This document shows, piece after piece, positions 1 to 8,947 of a stretch of 64,000 nt of DNA. Positions within the stretch are counted from its first letter, which is position 1. Each line of letters opens with the position of its first letter. The notes beneath the pieces are model-generated. The model saw only the letters and a list, made by a program, of their open reading frames with translations. It made no database searches and had not been told where the DNA came from. The stretch covers positions 1 through 64,000 of the forward strand of contig CAYPNF010000006.1 in the NCBI GenBank assembly GCA_964411985.1, given 5' to 3'. The translations under genes and the position numbers were made by a program. The DNA is from CAYPNF01 sp964411985. Lineage in GTDB: Bacteria > Verrucomicrobiota > Verrucomicrobiia > Limisphaerales > J093.

Positions 1-201
1 GACGTTCCGACGCCAATCCCTGAATTTCCTCCCCCCCAGTGTCTGACTTGCAGGGGACGCGCTGATTCATCGTGCATTTTCCATGAGGAACTGATAGGGT
101 GAGAATGCAAGCACCTCAGGCCTCTCTTCCGGACGTGTCCTTCGCCAGAGCTGAGTGTGGCGTGGAAGGGTTGGTGGGCCTAGTGACACGGGGAGGCTGG
201 T

Positions 202-945
202 GTGCGGCGAGCCATGACCACACCACATTCCATCGGCACAGACGGATCGTTTCCTCCGACCCACTGGAGCGCCGTGCTGATCGCTGGCCAGGAGGGTGTC
301 TGGGCTGAAGCGGCCTTGTCGGAATTGTGCCGTGCCTACTGGTATCCCCTTTATTCGCACGCGCGCCGGAGCGGGTTTGCACCGGCCGATGCCGAGGATC
401 TTACTCAGGGTTTCTTTGAGTATCTCCTGGAAGGAAAGCTGGTCGCAGCGGCTACCCCGGGTCGTGGCCGTTTCCGTTCTTTCATGCTGGGCTCATTCCG
501 CAACTTTATTTCGGGAGGGGTTGCTGCCCGGGCGGCCCAGAAACGCGGCGGCAAGCAGTTGATTGTATTGGATCTTGCGGCGGCAGAAGCGAGATTCGCC
601 CAGGAAGCTGTCCACACGCAGAGTCCTGACCGGCTCTTTGACCGTCATTGGACCATGGTGGTTCTGAACGAAGCATTCACGCTGCTCGAGCAGGAATGCA
701 AACGTGCCGGGCGCGACCGGCTTTTCGAGCGCTTGCATCCGTTTCTGGAAGGCGATGGGGACGGCGCCACGCACGAAGAAGTTGCGAGTGCCCTTGGCAC
801 GACCAGCGGGACCATCAAAGTCACCGTTTTCCGCATGCGGCAGCGCTACCGGGAACTGATCAGGAAGGTGGTATTGAGGACCTTGGAGAAGCCGTCGGAT
901 CTCGACGAGGAACTCGACCATCTGATGGCCGCTTTGCGGGACTAA
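202..945 (+). CDS. ECF-like RNA polymerase sigma factor
   Basis: Sigma-70 family factor of 247 residues that should direct RNA polymerase to a small regulon. The N-terminal THWSAVL motif (about residues 20-26) and the stretch around FFEYLL resemble the ECF-like factors of Planctomycetes and Verrucomicrobia that sit beside Ser/Thr kinases. Region 4 (about residues 190-225) has a helix-turn-helix around EVASALGTTSGTIK. I chose GTG 202 because GGGAGG at 191-196 lies five bases upstream; ATG 214 is in frame but that Shine-Dalgarno would be too far away. The stop is four bases before the kinase start, so the two genes form an operon and the kinase probably controls this factor (inference). No anti-sigma gene is visible in the window. 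Confidence 0.85.
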   Translation: MRRAMTTPHSIGTDGSFPPTHWSAVLIAGQEGVWAEAALSELCRAYWYPLYSHARRSGFAPADAEDLTQGFFEYLLEGKLVAAATPGRGRFRSFMLGSFRNFISGGVAARAAQKRGGKQLIVLDLAAAEARFAQEAVHTQSPDRLFDRHWTMVVLNEAFTLLEQECKRAGRDRLFERLHPFLEGDGDGATHEEVASALGTTSGTIKVTVFRMRQRYRELIRKVVLRTLEKPSDLDEELDHLMAALRD

Positions 946-949
946 CGCC

Positions 950-3900
950 ATGCAACCGGATTCCGGTCAACCTCTGCCGAGCTCGGCACCACTGTGCCGA
1001 CGGTGCGGATCCAGAGTGCTGGGAGGTGGAATCCACGGGCTTTGCCCGGTCTGCTTGCTGAGGAGCAGCTTGAACGTCGACCAGGCTGGAGTCGACCCGG
1101 GGGAAGAGATCGACCATGCTTGGTTGGACGAGTTGGAGCCGGGGGAGGGGATCGCCCGTCGATTTGGACCCTACGAGTTGTTGGAGGAGCTTGGGCACGG
1201 AGGAATGGGGGTGATCTATCGGGCAAGGCAGGTGGAGCTGAACCGGGTCGTGGCGCTGAAGATGATCCGGTCGGGGGGCGTGTCTGGGGCGGACTTTGAA
1301 CAACGGTTCCGGACTGAAGCGCGGGCGGCGGCGGCGTTGGAGCACCCGCATATCGTGGCGATTCATGAGGTGGGGGAACAGGAGGGGCTCAACTACTATA
1401 CCATGCGCCTGGTTGAGGGGCCGAACCTCGCCCAGGAAATCAAGACCACCGGGCCGCTGGAGCCCAAGCGGGCGGCGGAGTTGTTGGTGAAGCTCGCCCG
1501 TGCCGTCGACTACGCCCATCGGCGCGGGGTGCTGCACCGGGATCTCAAACCCGCCAACATCCTCCTGGATGCCGCAGGCGAGCCGTATGTGACCGATTTC
1601 GGGCTGGCCAAATTGCGGGAGCAAGATAGCGGACTCACACTGTCCCAAGCGGTGCTGGGAACCCCCAATTACATGGCGCCCGAACAAGCGGCCGGGAGGA
1701 GCAAGGAAGTGACGACAGCGGCGGACATCTACAGCCTGGGGGCGGTCCTGTTCGAGGTGTTGACGGGAAAGCGGCCCTTTGGGGACGACCCTCCGATGGC
1801 GACCCTGCGTCGGGTGACGGAGGAGACCGCGCCCCGGCCGACGACCCTGAACCCATCGATCCCACGGGACCTGGAGACCATCTGCCTTAAATGTCTGAAC
1901 AAGGAACCGAAGCGGCGGTATGCCTCGGCGGAGGCGCTGGCTGAGGACCTGGAACGTTGGCTGGCCAGCGAACCTATCCGGGCGCGGCGGGTGGGGCTGT
2001 TGGAGCAAGGCTGGCTTTGGTGCAGGCGCAACCCCGCTTTGGCGGGGGTGATGGCCGTGGGCGTGGTGGTGCTGCTGCTGATTTCCGGGTTGGCGGTTTG
2101 GCGGGTGGCCAAGGCGCGGGAGTTGACGGCGTACGAGACGTACGTGGCCAACCTCGACCGGGTTCAACGCTACATCAAGGAGGGCGATGTGGAACGAGCG
2201 AGGACATTGCTCTTCGAGTGCCCAACCAAGTACCGCCACTGGGAGTGGGGGCGACTGATGCGCCTTTGCCACCAAGAAGTCCTGAGCCTAAAGGTCTACG
2301 ATCAGTCGACGACGGAGTTTCTGGCAAACAAATGGGCGGTGAGTGTCCTGACTTTCAGTCCCGACGGTGCTCAGCTGGCCACGGTGGACATAGGGGGAGA
2401 AGCTGAAGTGTGGGCGCTTTCCACGGGGGAGCGAGTAGCCCTTTTCGGTGGTACCACCTCCAAGGTCGAAGTTGCCGCTTTCCACCCCGTGCTGCCACAC
2501 CTGGCCTTGGGTTGGAACCATGGAACAGTCCAGGTCTGGGACTCTGAACGAAAACGGGAGGTGGCCACATTTCCTTTGCTGCCCAGGCCGGAAACTACCG
2601 GCACCAACCGACCCATGGACAGCGCGACCGTCACTCACCTTTGCTTCAGCCGTGACGGGTACCGGTTGGCGGCGGCGGATTCGCGTCAGGTCCGGATATG
2701 GGAAAAAGCAGGTGAGATCTGGCGGGAACAGTGCCAACTTACCGACTTGGCCGGCACACTGCGTTCGCTGACCTTCTCCCCAGACGGGAAGCGACTGGTG
2801 TTGACCTTCAGAGATTTCCGGGCTCGCATCCATGATGCGGCCACCGGGGCTCTGCTACGATCTATGGGCTGGCCGGAGAAAGATATGGCGGACCTCTTCG
2901 TCTCGCCGGATGGAGAGCAGGCGGCGTTCATCGATTGCGACAACTGGCTGCGGTTTTGGTCAGGCGATCACTGGGTCGGCACGCCCCAGCGTATCACCGG
3001 CGCCTATTTTCTTGCGATCCGGCATGTTTTTTTTAGCCGCGATGGACGGCGGGTGTGCAACGGGGGAGATAATGGCACGGCACGGATTCGCGAACTAAAT
3101 ACTGGGGAAGAGGTCATGGCTTTTCCGGGGTTGGTGAGCTGGGCGGAGTTCAGCCCCGATAGCGAGCGTGTACTGACTTTGGGGACTGATCGGTTAGCTC
3201 AGGTATGGGACTTGCGCGACCAGCAGCTGCTGTTGACGCTCCGTGGACAACTCAGTTCGATTCAGAATGCCGCCTTCAGTCCGGACGGACGTCTGATCGC
3301 CACGGCCAGCGCCGACGGGGTGGTCAAGCTCTGGAGCGCAAGTCCAGGACGAGAAGAATACACCGCTGACGCGTGGTCGCTTTGGGGGACAGCCTACTCG
3401 ACCAACACGGAGTTGTTTGTGTTTGGTGGATGGTGGAGAAGGGGGCGGGTGCATGATGCGAACAGTGGCAAACCGATTGCTTCGCTTAACTCCAGGACCC
3501 ATTTCCCCGTGAGCACGAGTTTCAGCCCGGATGGTCGGCGCATCGTTACCACGGCCCAGGATCGGAATGCGCGCGTCTGGGATGCGGCGACCGGCCGACA
3601 GATCGGAGTGCTCAGCGGACACGAATACCTGGCATCGTGCGCTGCGTTCAGCCCAGATGGTCGATGGATTGCCACGGGAGACTTGGGGACCGTTCGCCTT
3701 TGGGATGCCCAGACGCTTCATCCCATTCGTACGTTCATGGGGCACACCGGGCTTGTTTCTTTTGGGTTCAGCCCCTCAGGAGATCGATTGGTTGCGGCGG
3801 GGATGTCACCCTTCAGCAGCACGTTGCAGCCGATGACGATATGGGAGGTGGAGTCAGGCCAGTCGCTGGGTCGCATCGGCACACCGGAGGCCTTGCCGCT

Positions 3901-5098
3901 GATGTGCCTCTTCAGCCCGGATGGTCGAAGGTTGATTACCGGAAACACGGACCGAACCCTCCACGTTCGCGACGGACGAACATTCGCATTGCTCCACACC
4001 TGGCCAGTGAAGGCTTTACCGTGGGATATGGGGTATTCGCCCGACGGGCGTAGGTTGGTGGTGGCGGTGACAGATCGGGTCCAATACGGCTATGACACGC
4101 CGGTGATCGAACTGTGGGACACGGAACGTGGCCGGCCCTTGATCAGTCTGACGGAGGATACGCACTCAGCCATTAACGTCGGCTTCAGTCCGAGGGGAGA
4201 CCGTCTGTCCCTACGTGGTTTTGGTCCAGTCGCATCGCTGCTGGAGTCCTTTCCTTGGAGTGAAGGGGAGTATGCGAATCAAACCGGCACCACGATCCGG
4301 GAACGCATCGAGTCCTATGCCGGCCAATATTGGCGTGAACGTTTGATCGCCGAGGCCAGACCGGATCTTCCATCGCAGGGACCCGACGGAGTGACCATTG
4401 ATCAGATTCCCTTTAACGCGGAGGACTTCCCCCCGCGTGATGAAGCAACCCCCCCGCAACTCCTCGACCTCACCCAGCACTACACTGGCGGCTTGCAGGC
4501 CAGCTTCGAGCCAGGAGGTTCCTCTATGGATTACGCAGCAAACGGCCTGGCGGATTTGCCCTCGGGAATGGTGGCCTTCCTCGGAGTTCACTTCGACGTC
4601 CGTGGTTTGATGATCCTCCGGGCCAAGCCCAAGTCCAGTGGGCTCAACAGGAGTATATGGGACATTCTACCAGCCAGGCTGGAAGGCATCCAGATCAACC
4701 GTAAGGTCGGACGGCTGAAAGTGCTACATGGGACCAGCTACTTAGCTCCCGAAGACACTACTCTTTGTAGCTACGTGTGGCATTATGCGGATGGGAGTGA
4801 ACACGAGACACCCATCGTCTATGGGCAGGACGTGCGTGACTGGTGGTGGCAGCGCACCAACGTTCCGTTCACGTACGTAACGCAGTGGCGACGGGGTGAC
4901 TACGAGAGCGCGACGACTCGCAGTCAGGTAGGTTGGACAGGCTCCAATCCAGTGGCAAAGACGCTCGGTGCACAAACGAGGCTTTACCTCAGCACTTTCG
5001 AAAACCCCAAGCCCGACTTGTTGGTCACCCACCTCGACTACGTCTCGAGGTTGACGCCCAGCGCCCCGTTCACGGTGGCGATCACCGTGGAGCCTTAG
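950..5098 (+). CDS. Transmembrane Ser/Thr protein kinase with WD40 repeats
   Basis: Protein of 1382 residues. An N-terminal zinc-ribbon-like element has C16, C19, C32 and C35. A Hanks-type kinase domain spans about 75-340, with glycine loop LGHGGMGVIY (81-90), Lys104, catalytic HRDLK (196-200) and DFG (216-218), so it should be active. One hydrophobic segment at about 365-385 precedes a region with many FSPDG-type WD40 blades (about 440-1130). The last 230 residues form a different, probably beta-sandwich domain that I have seen attached to other PVC-phylum proteins but cannot name. The expected topology is a cytoplasmic kinase with an exported WD40 and C-terminal sensor. It is co-transcribed with the sigma factor upstream (four-base gap). 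The signal it reads is unknown. Confidence 0.9.
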   Translation: MQPDSGQPLPSSAPLCRRCGSRVLGGGIHGLCPVCLLRSSLNVDQAGVDPGEEIDHAWLDELEPGEGIARRFGPYELLEELGHGGMGVIYRARQVELNRVVALKMIRSGGVSGADFEQRFRTEARAAAALEHPHIVAIHEVGEQEGLNYYTMRLVEGPNLAQEIKTTGPLEPKRAAELLVKLARAVDYAHRRGVLHRDLKPANILLDAAGEPYVTDFGLAKLREQDSGLTLSQAVLGTPNYMAPEQAAGRSKEVTTAADIYSLGAVLFEVLTGKRPFGDDPPMATLRRVTEETAPRPTTLNPSIPRDLETICLKCLNKEPKRRYASAEALAEDLERWLASEPIRARRVGLLEQGWLWCRRNPALAGVMAVGVVVLLLISGLAVWRVAKARELTAYETYVANLDRVQRYIKEGDVERARTLLFECPTKYRHWEWGRLMRLCHQEVLSLKVYDQSTTEFLANKWAVSVLTFSPDGAQLATVDIGGEAEVWALSTGERVALFGGTTSKVEVAAFHPVLPHLALGWNHGTVQVWDSERKREVATFPLLPRPETTGTNRPMDSATVTHLCFSRDGYRLAAADSRQVRIWEKAGEIWREQCQLTDLAGTLRSLTFSPDGKRLVLTFRDFRARIHDAATGALLRSMGWPEKDMADLFVSPDGEQAAFIDCDNWLRFWSGDHWVGTPQRITGAYFLAIRHVFFSRDGRRVCNGGDNGTARIRELNTGEEVMAFPGLVSWAEFSPDSERVLTLGTDRLAQVWDLRDQQLLLTLRGQLSSIQNAAFSPDGRLIATASADGVVKLWSASPGREEYTADAWSLWGTAYSTNTELFVFGGWWRRGRVHDANSGKPIASLNSRTHFPVSTSFSPDGRRIVTTAQDRNARVWDAATGRQIGVLSGHEYLASCAAFSPDGRWIATGDLGTVRLWDAQTLHPIRTFMGHTGLVSFGFSPSGDRLVAAGMSPFSSTLQPMTIWEVESGQSLGRIGTPEALPLMCLFSPDGRRLITGNTDRTLHVRDGRTFALLHTWPVKALPWDMGYSPDGRRLVVAVTDRVQYGYDTPVIELWDTERGRPLISLTEDTHSAINVGFSPRGDRLSLRGFGPVASLLESFPWSEGEYANQTGTTIRERIESYAGQYWRERLIAEARPDLPSQGPDGVTIDQIPFNAEDFPPRDEATPPQLLDLTQHYTGGLQASFEPGGSSMDYAANGLADLPSGMVAFLGVHFDVRGLMILRAKPKSSGLNRSIWDILPARLEGIQINRKVGRLKVLHGTSYLAPEDTTLCSYVWHYADGSEHETPIVYGQDVRDWWWQRTNVPFTYVTQWRRGDYESATTRSQVGWTGSNPVAKTLGAQTRLYLSTFENPKPDLLVTHLDYVSRLTPSAPFTVAITVEP

Positions 5099-5178
5099 CT
5101 CGGCCCTGGCCCAGCCGGATGGAGGGGTGCGATCCGCTACGTACCACAGGGGTCGCCGCCTAGGATTCGGTTCCAAGA

Positions 5179-5194
5179 ACCCCTCCAGAGGGGT
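5179..5194 (+). terminator. Weak hairpin after the kinase gene
   Basis: Arms ACCCCT and AGGGGT enclose CCAG. It lies 81 bases after the kinase stop and is followed by a C/T-rich stretch but no true U-tract, so a terminator role is only possible. Confidence 0.25.
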
Positions 5195-5366
5195 CTGGCC
5201 TTCCTCGTTTTCAAGAAAGTGAAGATTCCCTGTTAACCTTTGGGCCTTTTTCCCCAAGTAAAGGGTGAGACGTAAGTTGATTTTGGCTCTTAAGCAGAGG
5301 TCTGCCCAAGAACAGTGGCCAAAACCATGAACAACCTTCGAATGCTAAACAGCAACTCATAAACCT

Positions 5367-8300
5367 ATGCACAGATTCCCTCTCTATCCCTGGCTGCCTC
5401 TTCTGGTCTCTGGGGTGCTCACCGCCCTCGCTGGCCCCACCCTCCAGCCTATCACCCCGGCCGAACAGACCGTAAGCCTGGGGGCCACCGTCAGATTCCG
5501 GGTGAGTATCCAGGCTGGGGAGGGTCCCTTCGTCTACCAATGGCGGCATGGAGGCACTCCCCTCGATCCGACTCTCAACCCCAGCGCGGCTAATTCCACT
5601 CTCTCCCTCACCAACATGGCGCTCGCCGATGCGGGGGAATACACCGTGGTGGTCACTGACACCACCGGCCCCACCACCAGTTCCACTGCCCTGCTCAGAG
5701 TCGATCCTACCTTCGCGAAGATCACCACCGGGGCGATCGTGACGGACAAAGAAGGGAGCGTTGGTCCCTCCTGGTTCGATTACGACAACGACAACCTACT
5801 CGATCTCTACGTGGCCAACGGCCACAGTGACGGAAGTTCGAGCAAGGATTCCGTGTACCATAATAACGGGGACGGCACCTTCACCAAGATTACCAACGCC
5901 GTCACTGCTGGTTCGATCATCTCCATTTCCGGCGCGGTCGCTGATTTCGACGAGGATGGCAACCTCGATCTCTTCCGTACCGCCGCGGAAACCGGCAGGC
6001 CCGAGTTGTTTCGCGGCGACGGTCGTGGCGGGTTCACGCGGGTGGCAGGGCCCATGTCCACGCTCTCCACGGACGAGAGTTTCGATGCTGCCTGGGCGGA
6101 CTACGATGGCGACGGAGATTTGGACCTGCTGGTGGCCAATGGCTGTACCAGAGCCCAGAATGACGCCCTCTACCGCAACAACGGGGAGGGCACCTTCACG
6201 CGGATGACCGCTCCGCAGGTCGGACCCATCGTGAGCGACAGCTTCCAGAATTGGGGTTGCTATTGGATGGACTACGATGCCGATGGCGCCCCGGATGCGC
6301 TGATGATCCCCCGAGACGGCCCTTACCGGCTCTATCACAACCAAGGAGACGGTACGTTCACCCTCGCCCAAGCCGGCAGTCTGACGTCTGGACTTCGCGG
6401 TGGTTCTTGCGGTGCCTGGGGAGATTATGATAACGACGGGTACCCGGACTTCTTCGATGGGACGTGGGCTCTTGGAATCCCTATCCTCCACCGGAACCTG
6501 GGCAATGGCACGTTTACCAACGTGGGCGCTCTGGTCGGCTTTGGCCCAGGAACCGGCCTCCGGGGGACTTGGGGAGATTATGACAATGATGGGTTCCTCG
6601 ACCTGTTTGTGTCCTCCTATCAGGGAACCTCGGCTTTCTACCGCAACCGTGGGGATGGCACCTTCGAAGCTGTGGACGTGGGGAGTCCGCTGGATGATGG
6701 AACGCTCCGCAGTATCCCGGTGTGGGCTGATTACGATAACGATGGGTTTCTGGATCTGTTTGTCGCTTGCGGCGACGGGACGCCGACTCTGAACTTGCTC
6801 TACCGCAACAATCTGCCAGCCATGGGCCACACCAACCACTGGCTCAAGGTGAAGCTGACCGGCACGGCGTCCAACCGGTCGGCCATTGGGGCTAAGATCC
6901 GAGTCAAGGCTACCATCGGCGGGCGCAGTCTCTGGCAGTTGCGGGAAGTGTCCGGCAACAGCGGTTTCTCCGGCAGCCAGCCGCTCACTGCGCACTTCGG
7001 TCTCGGAGACGCGACGGCGGTGGAGGTGATCCGCATCGAGTGGCCTTCAGGCAATGTGCAGGAACTCAGCGACATTGGCGTGGATCTCATACGGGCGTTC
7101 ACCGAACCGATTCGCATCCAACCTCCCAGGCCCTCCGCCAGTTTGGGGGCAACCGTAGTTCTCAAGAACATCTACCCCTCCGGAACCTACCAATGGCAGT
7201 TCAAAGGTGTGGACCTGCCGGATCAGACCAACCGAAACTTGACGTTGAATAACGTGCAGGCCGCCCAAGCGGGCCGATACAGCGTGGCCATCACCAGGGC
7301 CGATCAAACCACCTGGACCAATTATGCCTATCTGACGGTGGACCCTACGTTTACCAGGATTACCGAAGGACCGCTCGTCACCGAGCGGGGATCTTCGCAC
7401 GGTACCGCTATCGCGGACTTCAACCACGACGGCTTTGCCGACTTGCTCGTGGGCCGGGGCGACGTCGGCCGCACGGCCTTGTATCGCAACCTCGGGAACG
7501 GCACCTTTACCAACGATGCCCGCCTCCTGCCCACGCAAGACAATTTCGGGGGACTCTGGGGGGACTTCAACAACGATAGCTGGCCGGACCCGCTCCTGTT
7601 CGTCTGGGACAAATCGATGGTTCCTTTCAAGTTCTTCCGCAACGAAGCTGAAGGCGGTTTTGTGGCTATCCAGCAGCTAGCCAACACCCCGTTCTGGGGT
7701 CAATGCGGGCTGGACTACAACCATGACGGTCTTTTGGACCTCTACACCAACCATCAACTCTTCCGCAACCTCGGGGACGGCACCTTTGCCCTCACGCTCT
7801 TGCGCGATGTTGGCGAGTTGGTGAGGGCCGGTGGGTACGGGACCGTTGCCTGGGTGGACTACGACGACGATGGTCAGTGGGAAGTCTATAACGCCGATTT
7901 GAGAAACCGACGGCAGTACATCTTCCGCGAGGATCGGCTTGGCCACTACGTCTCCCTCACCAACTTCGTCACGCTGGACCGCACCACTTCTCCGCTGGGG
8001 GCCGTATGGGGCGATTTCGACAACGACGGCCGACTGGATCTCTTCGTGGCGGGCTGGGATACCGCCAGCGCCCTCTACCACAACGTGGGGAATGGACAAT
8101 TCGAGCGCGGCGCTTTCCCTAAGACCCCTGGGTTCTGCAACATTCCCACTGCGGCCGATTATGACAACGACGGGTTTTTGGACTTGTTCATGACCCGCAC
8201 TCCCGCTCCCAACCTTCTCTATCGCAATAACGGGGACGGGTCCTTCAGCCAGGTCACCGTGGGCAGTCCCGCGACGGAACTGCCGCTGGGGGCGAGTGGG

Positions 8301-8927
8301 GCCCCCGGCTACAACGGCTCCGAACCGTGCGGCTACGGGGGGGCTTGGTTCGACGACGACAACGATGGTTTTCTGGACCTTTACGTGGTCAACGCCAACG
8401 ACACCTACAACGCTAATGTTTACAACTTCCTTTACCACAACAACGGCAACAGCAACGGCTGGCTGAAGGTGAACCTCCAAGGCACCCGCTCCACGCGGGA
8501 CGGGGCCGGGGCCAAGGTCCGGGTAAAGGCCACCTACGCCAGCAAGTCCCGCTGGCAACGCCGCGATGTGGCCTCAGTGATGCCCTTCCTTGGCGATACT
8601 TCCGCCCACTTTGGCCTGGGCAACGCGACCAGCGCAACGACTCTGCGTGTCGAATGGCCCTCCGGCGTTGTGCAAGAGATCTCCGACGTGGCCAAGAACC
8701 AGCTCCTGACGATCTGGGAGCCACCGTACCTGAGTGCCGAGACAAACGCGGACGGCGACTGCGTGCTGAGCGTCACAGCGGAGCCAAACCACCCGTGGCG
8801 GATCGAGGCCTCGACCGACCTAGTGCAGTGGCGCGAGTTGGCCACCCTCACCAGCAGCACGGCGAACCTGTGCTACACCGATGCGAGCAGCATGGATTGC
8901 CGTTTCTACCGCGTTGTTGCGCCGTAA
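5367..8927 (+). CDS. Secreted Ig / FG-GAP propeller / ASPIC-UnbV protein (paralogue A)
   Basis: Exported protein of 1186 residues with a signal peptide (about 1-23). In order: Ig-like domain (26-115); seven FG-GAP/VCBS repeats with Ca-binding loops of the DYDNDGFLDLF type (117-487); ASPIC/UnbV domain (490-578) with IRIEWPSGNVQEL; second Ig (582-658); seven more repeats (662-1025); second ASPIC/UnbV (1030-1118); and a C-terminal module ending in CRFYRVVAP. Seven repeats in each set suggest two seven-bladed propellers. Such proteins are usually adhesins or glycan-binding scaffolds; no catalytic residues are visible. The stop is 20 bases before the next gene, so they are probably co-transcribed. 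The C-terminal half closely resembles the gene at 18394-21642, which is in the opposite orientation. Confidence 0.88.
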   Translation: MHRFPLYPWLPLLVSGVLTALAGPTLQPITPAEQTVSLGATVRFRVSIQAGEGPFVYQWRHGGTPLDPTLNPSAANSTLSLTNMALADAGEYTVVVTDTTGPTTSSTALLRVDPTFAKITTGAIVTDKEGSVGPSWFDYDNDNLLDLYVANGHSDGSSSKDSVYHNNGDGTFTKITNAVTAGSIISISGAVADFDEDGNLDLFRTAAETGRPELFRGDGRGGFTRVAGPMSTLSTDESFDAAWADYDGDGDLDLLVANGCTRAQNDALYRNNGEGTFTRMTAPQVGPIVSDSFQNWGCYWMDYDADGAPDALMIPRDGPYRLYHNQGDGTFTLAQAGSLTSGLRGGSCGAWGDYDNDGYPDFFDGTWALGIPILHRNLGNGTFTNVGALVGFGPGTGLRGTWGDYDNDGFLDLFVSSYQGTSAFYRNRGDGTFEAVDVGSPLDDGTLRSIPVWADYDNDGFLDLFVACGDGTPTLNLLYRNNLPAMGHTNHWLKVKLTGTASNRSAIGAKIRVKATIGGRSLWQLREVSGNSGFSGSQPLTAHFGLGDATAVEVIRIEWPSGNVQELSDIGVDLIRAFTEPIRIQPPRPSASLGATVVLKNIYPSGTYQWQFKGVDLPDQTNRNLTLNNVQAAQAGRYSVAITRADQTTWTNYAYLTVDPTFTRITEGPLVTERGSSHGTAIADFNHDGFADLLVGRGDVGRTALYRNLGNGTFTNDARLLPTQDNFGGLWGDFNNDSWPDPLLFVWDKSMVPFKFFRNEAEGGFVAIQQLANTPFWGQCGLDYNHDGLLDLYTNHQLFRNLGDGTFALTLLRDVGELVRAGGYGTVAWVDYDDDGQWEVYNADLRNRRQYIFREDRLGHYVSLTNFVTLDRTTSPLGAVWGDFDNDGRLDLFVAGWDTASALYHNVGNGQFERGAFPKTPGFCNIPTAADYDNDGFLDLFMTRTPAPNLLYRNNGDGSFSQVTVGSPATELPLGASGAPGYNGSEPCGYGGAWFDDDNDGFLDLYVVNANDTYNANVYNFLYHNNGNSNGWLKVNLQGTRSTRDGAGAKVRVKATYASKSRWQRRDVASVMPFLGDTSAHFGLGNATSATTLRVEWPSGVVQEISDVAKNQLLTIWEPPYLSAETNADGDCVLSVTAEPNHPWRIEASTDLVQWRELATLTSSTANLCYTDASSMDCRFYRVVAP

Positions 8928-8947
8928 TGGGATAAGTTCGAACCGCC

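Noticed and set aside
860..2275. 471-residue open frame on the minus strand opposite the kinase
   Set aside because: Pro/Arg/His-rich, no domain, and lies wholly under the kinase and its motifs.
5796..6995. 399-residue minus-strand frame opposite the propeller gene
   Set aside because: Antisense echo of the repeated Ca-loop codons, not a gene.
8740..8927. A type IX secretion C-terminal signal
   Set aside because: The module lacks the T9SS sorting pattern, and some copies are internal.
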